Shown: positions 23,279 to 35,200 of the stretch, one piece after another
Layout of the letters: each line of letters starts with the position of its first letter
How positions within the stretch are numbered: position 1 is the stretch's first letter
From: Branchiostoma belcheri
Taxonomy: Eukaryota > Chordata > Leptocardii > Amphioxiformes > Branchiostomatidae
Direction: 5' to 3'
DNA length: 64,000 nucleotides
NCBI RefSeq assembly: GCF_001625305.1
Contig: NW_017804032.1
Location: 852,017-916,016 of the forward strand
Made by a program: the position numbers and the translations under genes
Notes under the pieces: model-generated
The model's database searches: none
Seen by the model: only the letters and a program-made list of their open reading frames with translations
What the model was told of the DNA's origin: nothing

Positions 23279-26200
23279 CTATCTACTTATCCCGGTCGCT
23301 GAACTAGTACTGGATACACTGGAGCTACTGTCTGTTCGCTTGTGTCCGTGTACTTTCCGCGGCCTGTTCATTTTGGTGGTCTGTTTGCGGAAGGATTGCA
23401 GCACGTCTATGAGGACTCTCCTTTTGAACCGCGCGGCCTCCTGAATGACATCGTCCAGCAGGGCCAGTCTGAGGGGCAACGGTCCGTCAACCTGCTCCAA
23501 CAGGGCCAGGATCGCATCGTCATCTGGAAACAACACAGGGAACAGTTAAGAGCTGAAAAACAGTGACTTTCTGAATGCATTTAGCAAGCACTCTACCAGC
23601 TAATGCCCCTGTCGGTTCATCTCCAAAGAGACAAACAAAAGCCTAGCGGGGTCATGTGGCGTAACGGTAGTGTGCTTGACCCAGAACCAAGAGGTCCCGG
23701 GTTCGAACCGTGCCATGCCACAGATCTTGTGCCCTTGAGAAAAAGGCACTTAACATGACTCACTTGACTCAGGTGAAAATGAGCACTGTATTGTGTTGGT
23801 GGTGGGACAAAAATAAAACTTGAGTGTGCCGTCATCACCACATCTAGTCATTACATGTTGGAATAAAAACAAAAACAAAAGCCCAAACCACTCACGTCTT
23901 CCTGGCCTCCTGAGTTCCCTGAAGATGGCCGTCTTCAGCTTGGCGTTTTCTCTCTCCACCTTCTGCAGATCCCCGGGAGACGGTGTCCTTTTCTTCCCGG
24001 CGTTTCTCCCGTCATGGAGGCCCGGGTTGTTCCCCGGGTTCCTGGACTGGTTCCCTTTGTCCCCGTTTAGGTGGTTTGTCAGGTCCATGTTCGGAACGGC
24101 CTCTGTATCCATTTTCTCGTTCACGGAACCATCCAAGTTTTTCATATCTACTTCTTTGTCACAAAAGACAGGAGTATTAGAAGCCTTCAAGTGAAAATTG
24201 TTCAATTTCATCTCAAACATACACAAAAGTAGTTTATGAATATGGTCCCATACCCAAGTTTACACATATACATGTACCTAAAATTGCAAGACATATTCCT
24301 AAAAAGAAATTTCCAAAGAAGTTTTTGTACCTGAAAAAAATGCTACAGTCTCACACCTGAGTTTTTATATACCTGAACAGCAAAGGTTGGAATGATATGG
24401 TCTCATACCTGAGTTTGCTGCTGGTTTTCCTACATTAGGCGGTGCTGAAGCTGGTCTTTTTTGGTTGTCCTTCTGGCTAGCTTCGTTTGCGGTGGACTGG
24501 GGTCTTCTGTAGGGGCCAGGTGACAAGGACCGAGCACGCTTCCCCGGTGGCCCTGTGATAAAACAAAGGACACCCTTACAGATCTCTGTTTTATAACCAT
24601 AGCATTGGTGCTCCAGTGGATAGTCACTCTGCCTCTGGACTAAGAGGTTGGGAGTTTAAATCCAACTGTTGTGGTGGATTCATGCATATGCAAGCTGCTG
24701 GAAAGGTGATAATGTCTTTAAAACAGGACGTGAAGGACAGCAAATTTTGCTGGTAGCCTACTTTACATATCTTTGCATATCTTTACATGCCGATTTTTGT
24801 CTGTCTAAGATGACGGATTGGGCAAAATTTCTGTCCGTCATGAGTGTTGAAATTCTGAAAAATGACGGAAAACAGAAGATGGCTAGAACTGCTAGACTGC
24901 TAGAACTTCAAAAAGATGTCCCCTTACCTGGAGACCCTGGGGGTGAGTCCATCTGTCTCTTGTTCTTCCCCTGCTGACCCTGGAGTAGGTTATCCACATC
25001 TGCCTCGTCTACCATCATGCTCTGCAGAAGGGAAACAAGCAACGTTACCATTCAACTTCTTACCTGAGGTAAAAGAGACCCCTAGCATATTGCGGGTGAA
25101 CTGCATGAAATCATGTGCATGCATCAGCTATATCTGTATTAATGTACCAGTAGTTTATGCTTTGACTGACTTAATTTTGCAGTATGAAGAGCCTGTCAAC
25201 TTCACAGTTGAAACAATACCGTAGTGATACAATACTTTTATCAAATTTCATATTCCATTCGTTTGCATTACTAGACTAAGTATTTCATCATTTACCATTA
25301 AATATTTTGCACATAATACAAGTCTGTGTTTGTATGTATGTATGTCATGATCAACATCAACCGTTAATCGACTTATACTTCTTGTACCATAACCCAATCA
25401 TTTCCATGTTTCATCAACCCATCTACCGAATATCAAGACAATACATCCCAACCTTCTAAAGTTATCGTGTTTAGAGACAGACACACACAAACACTACTGA
25501 AAACATAACCTTCTTGGCGAAGGTAATAAAAACATGTCTCCCTCACCATGTCCTTGGACAGTTTGAAGGGGTTGCCGAAGGTGTGGAGTCTGACCGGCTG
25601 TGGCTCCACCTCCCTGAGCGGCTGGGGTTGTTTCTTCAGGTACTCCTGGTAGTTCCCCATCTGCTGTACAGGAATGCTGTGGAGTTGGTCTGGAATAACA
25701 CAGGGAGATCATGTCAGCACATGGCTTAAAGCACGGCTCGAATTACTTTTTCTGCATACCTGCACTGGTGCAGATAACATTGAAAATTACCTTAGTATGG
25801 ATCATACTAAAAACTGTTCAGAAACCATTGTCATTATTTCCTCAGAGGTACATTGTAGTAACAGTCAATGTAGCAAATAAAAATCCACATACATCATATA
25901 TATAAACCTAGTATAAGTACCAGTGCAGGTTAGTTGCAAGTAGACATCAGAAATACCAGCACCAATTTTATCTGCACTAACCTGCATATGCACCCAGTAT
26001 TTCAAGCCCTTCGTATAGACTATAGGACACCAGTAACACTAAAAACATTACCTTCATTGACACACTTGTAAGCAATCTGTTCATAATTTAATCATTTTTT
26101 GTTTGCTTCAAGTACAGTCTTTTGTGTAGTCCTACAACTTTTACCCTTTAGGCCACACCAATTTAATTTGTTGGTTCTCGGATTCGCCTCTTCATTTTTT

Positions 26201-29200
26201 TCTGATTTGCAAAAAAAAAAAAGATTCTGGTTCTGAATCAACTCAAAAATGCTCATATTTTGCCCCCAACAGTTGAGGAAATTCCTTTTCTTCCTAGTTG
26301 TTACAGTTTTTCCGTTTTTCCATCAATGCAGTGGTTTGATTAAAAGTTCAAAATTTATTCTTTAAATTTTAACCCAGCCTTTTTTGTTGACTTCCTGGCT
26401 CATATTGTAGCATTTGGGGCTATAATAGGATGCCTAGACCTGTTTTTTTTTTTTCGCCCTGTCGCTTCAAATTTTTTCTGAAAAAATCCGAGAACCAACA
26501 AATTAAATTGGTGTGGCCTTACTGTATTTTATATCTTTTATAACAACATTCCCACCTTCATCAACAAACTTGATGTGAGCCAGGGAAGTCTGCATGAGGT
26601 TCCTCCTCATTCTCTGCACCTGAGGATGATGACAATTGGTTTATTAAGTATTCACACAATCTGACATCACCAGTCAACTGACTAGAGAAGTAACAGTTGC
26701 AAAGCAAATGCATTATGTTTACCTTCGGACATGGTCTGCTCTGTTAATTCTTACTCAAACACATTCACATATACATGTACTACTAGTATATGGTGACAAG
26801 AGCAGAGCAGACTATGAAATTGCAACATTATGTAACCAAACACCAGTCACCATGGTGACAGATGTCAACAAATCATGTCATTGGTCAGGTCAGAGGTCAT
26901 TGTTTGGAGAAGAAAAGGAAGAAACAGAGCAAAAACAATATGTTTTCCTTCGGTAAACATTAAAACAATGGAGGTGACAGACAAATATTTCATGCTGGCT
27001 AGAACACTGGTTACAAGTGTAGCAGACCTGGTCAAGCAGGCCCGCCCGCGGGATGTCGAAAGGGTTGCGGTAGCTCTGCGTCCTGAGCTCCCAGTCCGCC
27101 ACTGCGATGGAGAAGCCGGGGAACTCGGTGGCGTCGGTGCGGATGGGCGCGGGGAGCGGCGACTCTCCTGTGATGGACTGGAGAACCTGCTGGAAGTCTG
27201 TACGCAGGGCAGGCGAGGCTGGGGTGGACCTGAGGGGGAGGGGAAAAAGGGTTAAACTAGCTGCCATCCAAAGATAACCATGTAAAAAAGGTTTAAATTT
27301 GCTGTCATCAAAAAGGTTAAAATATGTCTGGTGCAGGAGATTTTCAATGTTATCCTGTACCAGTACAGGTACATGTAGATGCATACACAGAAAAAAGTAT
27401 TCTGAGCCCTAGGTTTAAATACCCACCTTGGTACAACTCTAATGATGCTGTCTTGTGGAGGTTTCTTTCCTACTGAAGCTATTATTCTGTCACTCTCCAA
27501 CTTGGCCTGGAAATGAAAATGAAGAACGTTACTAAAATACATATAATTAGGTTCACTATATTGTATCATAATATTATCAATAACAACATTATTTCCTGGA
27601 AACATTTTGGTAGTCCTTATTCTGCCTTCTTAAGGGCAATACTGACTGCACTGGGCAATAGAACTAATCTTTATTTACATGTGTACCCTAAAGGAAGTAA
27701 CTTGAAAGAACCATTCCCATACCCAGAACTACCAATAGCAGCTTAGGATTCTTTATCACTAAGGAAATCAGTCATCACAGCCTCCAACACTATGGTAACA
27801 GACAGTTCTTGGACTGACAATTTGTTCTTCTTGTTCTTGAGATGATACTGTGCAACACCCCTCTGTTGGGGTAAGACGCACAGGGGGGAGTGTGTTGCAC
27901 CCTTATTGTTTCCTCAGGTGTAAGAGTACGGCTTCCTTGAAGTTGTCAGGCTCTGTAATTTCTGTTATGACCTGAGGAAGTGCGTTCCAATCCCAGACTG
28001 TCTGAGGGAAATAGGAATATTTGTACTTGTAATTTACGAGGACAGATGCATGTTTAAGTGAGGACTAAACAAGACACCACCAGTACCTGTTGCTTTAGCT
28101 TCTTGAGGTAGGAGATGACACTGTAAGACAGACACATGTCCAGGTGATCTGGGATTAACTGGGGAGCCCCCATCCTCCGCAGGGCTGCTTTCAACGGCTG
28201 GAAAATAATAGAATAAAATTGATCATCTATACTGGCACAACACAATTATTACAGTGCCTTTCGTAAGGTCTTCTACAACACTATACATACAAACAATGCA
28301 TCGATACAAGTGTCAGAAATGAACTTAATAACAATATGCAATATACAATTAAAAATTATACATTCCTTCCACCACTAAATGACTTGGAAGTAGTTCAAGA
28401 AACAAATGTATTTGCAGCAACTTAATGTAATTCAAACATAAAATCACTGGAAGCAACACAATAAAGTACTTGTGCAATATAGGAGTTTCTGTCATTGCTT
28501 GGTATCATTGTGCTTTATTCAGGTACATATAGGGAAAATTATACTTACACCCATGTAGTAGCTAGGCATGCTCTTTAGATAGTTGTCGAATGCTGTTCTC
28601 CACTTTGCATTGGGCTTCAACTTGTGCACCTTAAACAACTCATCTGGGAAAATAGGAAGACAAGTTAAAGCTGCATTGTGTACATCTGGAATTCTGGATG
28701 ATGCAATAATTCAATTTTCTGCCCTTTCCCTTACAAAATAGGTTGAATCAGCCCATATGCAAATAAGTGCTGTTCAGGAAGTGGAAGTGCCAAAATATGA
28801 CACCTTACAAGTGTGTTTAAAAGTTAAAAACACAACTGTCAGTTATGTTTGTTTACATTCTTGCAGTTTGAGGTGGCACCACAAACTGAGCGCACCTCCT
28901 GTGGGCTGTTTTAGCACCAACAATAAATGTCAGAAATGAGATTCCACAAATATGTTAAATTAAAAAAAGGAAGTAGATTATAATCACAAACAGATTTTTT
29001 TCAATTTGAATACTTCAATTTTTGAAGCAAAAATGTAACATAGTGCCCCTTTAATAAATTCATGCAATACAAACAAAAACAACCTACCCAGAAGTGGCAG
29101 TAGTACTGGGTAGTTGTAGGGCATGATGAAGAGATTGACACATGTCATACTCATACTGGCCTTCAGGTACCCAAATGGATGTCCGATGTCACTGTACCGG

Positions 29201-32200
29201 CCACTACTGGGCACAAAACACTGCACAACACAATAGGGTCATAGTAAGAGCTCCAAAGTCATCAAGTCAAGAACATTAGGTGAACATTTGATACAACATA
29301 TGGCTAAAGATGAAGGTCAGACATCCAGGTAAACAATATTTAAAGATTAGTGTTACGGACTGTTCCCTATTGTCACATGGTCTGTAAACACTGCTTTCTT
29401 CCCAAAAGTTTGTTTGAGTTTGCTATGGCAATATTTCACCCCTCCAAATGTCTGTGTTCATTGAATAATACCTATCACATTTGTCTATTTTCAGGAACTA
29501 CAGTATTTTGCGTGTTATTGGTGTCAAATGGTCTTCAAGTTTGTTTGAGTATGTTATGGAAGTACTATAATTTTATTGTGGTACTTTTAAGTTTGTGGTT
29601 TTCGTGGTCATTTCTGACCGTAAGCTTATCATTAACATTAACAAATAATTTGTTGACTCTCTTTTTTTCAGCACCTGCCACCAGTAGTTCCGTGAACATC
29701 TCCATTTTTCTCGGACCACGAACTCTTGCTACCATGAACATAAAGACATAGTGAAGTACAGTATTTCACCCTTCCCTACCTGCCAACATGTAGTGGGTGA
29801 CTTCCTCTCCAAGATGAACTGTGTGAGCGGCGAAGGCTCAAGTTCATACTTGTCAAACGGCAGGTTGTCGATCACCATGGGCTCACTGTTGGTGCAGGTG
29901 AACTTCACCATCGGGTGGGCATTCCTCGGCAACTGCAAAATAGAAAAAAAAACATTTTAATTTAATTTTTTCAGTTGTGATTTTTCTTACAACCTGGTTC
30001 AAATGTGTGAAATTAATATCATTGGAAGTGAAAAGGACTGAATTACATTGTACATAGTCATGTGTGAGAAACAAAAACAAAATGGAAATAGACAGTGGAA
30101 ACTAAGCCAGCAGAGGCTGAGATAAGGTACATTGAATTTGTTCTAGTTGTAATGAGCATACAAAGATATTCTGTGTGAAGTTAACTCTTTCTCCATACAC
30201 ATACTATGTACACACACACATTCAGGCACACAGATACACACACAAAAACACACACACTCACAGTCGCAAACATACATGGACACACAAACACACACACTCA
30301 CAAACATACATGGACACACAAACACAAACACACACATACTCACTACCTCATACACATACACACGTCATTTACTACTCGAGTTGATACACCAGACTCGAGT
30401 TGATACACCAGATCCATAAGGACTAGACTGACCAGTGTGGGTGCATTGCTGTCTGGCCAGAAAGCCTCAGGGATGGGCCAGTGTCCCATGGGAATGCCTG
30501 TCTTTGGGTTGGGCCGTACGTAGATGAGTTTGTGGCAGCTGTGCCAGGCTGTGTTGGTGGGGAGGGGGGAGGGTGCGTTGGCACGCTGGAGACTCTTGTT
30601 GTTCTCCTGCAAATCTGGACAGAAACACAGGAAAATTAGGGCTCCAAATACCACCTGGTTAGTGCAGGTAAAATTGGAGCTGTGCAGGTATTTCACCTGT
30701 CTATGTACTGGGTTCATACATGTGTATGTGGATTTACATTGACTGTCACCACCTATGAAATATACATAAGGAAATAACAGAAATGGTTTCTGAACTTCCT
30801 AAGTTATGAGCAGAACAGGTAAAATGTGTCTGGGGCAGGTAATTTTTTTTTGTGTTACCAGCACCAGTGCAGGTATGCAGAAACAAGGATTTTGAGTCCT
30901 GTATAAAAAACACACTAAAAAGAAAAATCCACATACACCTACATTTGTGTATAAAAACCCAGTGCACGGACCAGTGCAGGTAGACATCAGAAATACCTGC
31001 ACAACCCTAATTCTACATGCACTAAGGTACATACATTGTATGCACCCAGGATTTCAAGCCCTATCATTTGCAAGCAAAATGTTACAGATTGAACTTTGAA
31101 GGTTTCTTACCTTTCTCAGCCCTCAGGTGTGTCAAGTCTGCACTGATGATTCCATTCATGGTTCCTTCTGTCTCTGTATGGTTCTGTCCATTACCTAGTA
31201 TAAAACGTACAAGCAAAAAATTATTCATAATGTATAATTTGTACAACTGTAGTTTTAGAAAATAAAAATATGTGTCAATGTTCCATTTTTTGGGTCACCG
31301 TAACATGTCATGTTATGTTCTCGCTATGCCAATATTGGCCACTAAACATTCCTTTTTTTTCTTATTTCGAAATGCAAGTTGATTTTTAGATAATTCAATC
31401 ACTGTTAAGTGCTTGTGGCAGTGAGAAAGAGAAGAGACCAATAAACTAAATACTAGTTAAACACATTTTCCCTTCTTCCAATTGGACCCAAATATGACTT
31501 ACTACAGGTAAAAGAAAAGGATAAATAGTAAATGGATACTGAGTAAAAGGAAGATGTTGAAAAAATAAACTGGCAGTTACGTGACATACATGTATAAAAC
31601 TTCTGAGAGTTTCTCACACATTTCCAAAAATAACCCTTAAGTAAGGTAAGCTCTAATCTGGGAAAATCCTGTGTCAGCACACTGTATGTATAAAGCACAT
31701 CTGATAACACAAAGTGCACTTGGGCTTGCTCCAAATGATGGGCGACGCAATAAAGCTCCTTCAGGCAAGATGACAAATCTTTAAGGAATGTTGACAGGAT
31801 GAGTTCCTTGTCAAGACTTCTTGGTGTGCGGCTTTCTCGAGCGTAAAAGGAAGATGATGATAAATCGTGAGTTAAAACATAGTTCCTGAAGGAAATATTG
31901 ATTATGACGCAGCATAAGTTTTGAGTGAGATTACTGCCAAAGTTTCTGTGCATGGCTAGAACTGTGGAGGCACAGCTAATGTATCAGAACTTATTATTAT
32001 TCTGAAACCTCAAGCTGTTCTTCAATCAGAATCAGTTGGTTGTCCATTCATGAGCTTTAAACTGAAGTACGGATGGGGTAGACAGGAAATTTAGAACCGA
32101 ACACTGTACGCAAAGCAAATGAAAGATAATCTCTGACGCGTTTTGTTACATGTATTACGCTTTACAAATGACACAACAGGGGGCTGACATTGTATACGAG

Positions 32201-35200
32201 TACACAGCGTAGGTGGACAGGAAATTGTCTACAATTTACAGGATTATCTTACCGTTAACATGTCACGAGTGCAACCTGTCTAGGGAACGTTATGTATTGG
32301 CTATTTTTCTTATTATGCTATTGTCACTGCAAACACAAAATAATCAACCAGGTACTTTGATCGCATGCGTCCTATTTTTTGTAATTTTAGGAAAATTTTT
32401 TAATTTATACTTATTGCATTTTGAGAGGCAAATTCCACCTTAACAAAACCATTCATCGATGTATAATTAATTGTGTATGGCCAGCATCTGTCTTTCCATC
32501 ATTTCACAGAATTTTTGCTGCTCATGACAGACAAAAATTTTGCACAATCTGTCATCTCTGATGGAAGAAGATTGTAAAGATATGGACAGAGATGTCATTA
32601 AGCTTAGTCTGACAGCAAAATTTAGCCCCTCAAAATGCAGGAAATACCGGTAGCATTTTAGAGGGTCAAGGTTTCAATATATTCCTAGGGCAGTATGCCT
32701 CTTGACCCACAATTTACATCAAACAAAAAAATTTCAAGCTGGCCAGAATAAAGGTGTATGGAAAGACAGAAGAAAGTGAGATTGGTGTGTTTACCATTGG
32801 GATCTGGATCAGGACCGATCTTCTCAAAATGCAGCACCACACCGCTCTGTACCTTCATGGACAGGGAGTCCAGACACTGGTGCAAGGTCTTCTGAGATGC
32901 CACGGTGTAGGAACGGCCTGGACAACAAAACAGCGGGACGAAAATAGTGAGACTTTTCAACAATGTTAACCTTCCAGATGCTTAAGTTGCATCAAATCCG
33001 TACTAGTACATTGTTAGTCTTAGCAATAAATCATGGTGAACCATTGTATTTTCTAGAATGGCAAAAATTGATTGCTTCTTCAAATTGAAAAAAGTAACAA
33101 TATGTATATGGCTTTCAAACTGGAATCACCCAAAGTTTCTACAGTGAAATAACATCTCATTGCAATATTTGATCTTCAGACAACGGATCGAAAAGCTTAT
33201 GACCTTGTCAGCATACCAATTTATTGGCAAAAAAAGAGAATAAGTTGGAAAACTGCAAACACAACATTTTTTCCTAGGCCTTGGCAACAGCATCAGTGAA
33301 GCCAGATGTCCTACACTACTTTTACAAGGGTCACTGACGACATTACAATCAAAATTGCAGGCACGCTGTCATTGAAAGACAGACAAGAAGAATACAGCAC
33401 ATGTTTCAAGCAGCAATTAGCATTGCCAAGGACTACACATCCTTTGTGTTTGTGGCTCTGAATTGGTATGGGATTCTCTCATTAGATATAATCATGCTCT
33501 CAGTCCCACCTGAAAACCAATTTAGAATCGAACCGTGGCATAAACAACGAGTGTAGTAAAGAATGTGTCACGTCATGTACCATTCAAAGTATTCAATATT
33601 TTCCATGTTGAAGTGAAAAGAAGCCTAACCCTTCACTGAAGGAGACAGAGAAACTAAAGTGAAAGGAGAGATTTTTTAAGGCTTTTGCAGCTTGTTGCTT
33701 GATGCTGTAGCTGGCTAAGTTTCTGACACATCAAATCATTTCTAAAAAGTCTATATTAAATCATAGTCTATATTTTTTATGTCATCAAAAGATGTTCTAT
33801 TGTAGCAAAATTTACCCACTTAATTTTAGATTGTACAAAAATAGAATCAGTGATATAATTATAAGCAACACAATGTACATTTGTACAGTAGGGGACAAAA
33901 ATGTCATTTGGAAACAACTTGGAATCAAATTCTTAACAACATTATCCTAAAGTAATAGTACAGCTCCAGATGTCTTATTGAGTAACAACTGTGGTGTGCT
34001 AGACATTGGTTAGCTTGAGGAGTGAATCCACTATACTACTAGTATACACAACATTGTCCTAGGGAAGGTAGATCACGATGAGTGATGTAATCTTCTTGAC
34101 TGCTGTGCACATGAAGGGTTTACTTCAAAGAGCATTTTGAAGGGCTATAACTACACTAATGGGAATAAAACGCCCACATAATCATGAATCCGCAAGGTTA
34201 ACAACCGTATATTGTACAATCAAGAACAGCATCAACAAGGTGAATCTGATGCTGGAATATGTCGCTTGACAGCATTTCAGAACAGCACTTTTGGAGAGCA
34301 CTTCTAAAGTACATGTATAAGATTATCTTACACAGAACAGGGATCTCTCCACTCACCACCTGTGATTTCACACAGAACAGAGATCCTCCACTCCCCACTG
34401 TGATTTCACACAGAACAGAGATCTCTCCACTCACCTCCTGTGATCTCACACACAACAGAGATTTTTCCACTCACCACCTGTGATTTCACACAGAACAGAG
34501 ATTTTTCCACTCACCTCCTGTGATCTCACACAGAACAGAGATCTCTCCACTCACCTCCTGTGATCTCACACAGAACAGGAATCCCTCCACTCCCCACTGT
34601 GATCTCACACAGAACAGAGATTTTTCTACTCACCTCCTGTGATCTCACACAGAACAGAGATCTCTCCACTCACCACCTGTGATCTCAAACAGAACAGGGA
34701 TCCCTCCACTCCCCACTGTGATCTCACACAGAACAGAGATCTCTCCACTCACCTCCTGTGATCTCACACAGAACAGAAATCGGTGACTCGTCCATTGGAA
34801 TGACCCCTTGCGGTGGCTCCTGAACGCGGCAGGCGACCCCCGGGATGCGCAGCACCAGCGAGAACAGCCGCTGGTCCCACCGGAATGGTTCTTTGGTCAG
34901 CTCGCCACCGGGCAGCTGGGAGTTCATCGGCAGTGTCAACTGAGACAGGAGGGAAGAGGACATGCCTTTAAGTGCCAGAGTTATCAACCAAGGATTGAGG
35001 TAACATAGCCATGCAGCTGCTGCGGCACTGTGTGCCTGTGAAGTCAGTATGTTTCATCAATGTACTATACAGATACAGATGACTGTAAGGTAACAGGTTG
35101 GAATCCTACCATCTTCAGTCATCCAAAGCAAGATAAACCACTTAAATTTTTCCTAGAAGTGGTTTATTTCTCAGAGTGGAACTCGCTGCCACCAAGTTCA

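Noticed and set aside
26875..27255. 126-codon plus-strand frame
   Set aside because: It is the antisense shadow of INTS6 exon 14.
30175..30403. Histidine/threonine-rich frames at about 30.2-30.4 kb
   Set aside because: They are translations of a CA-rich microsatellite in an INTS6 intron.
34331..34790. CRISPR-like array of 40-bp repeats
   Set aside because: Units are directly adjacent with no spacers, in a eukaryotic intron; they are copies of an exon end and splice donor.
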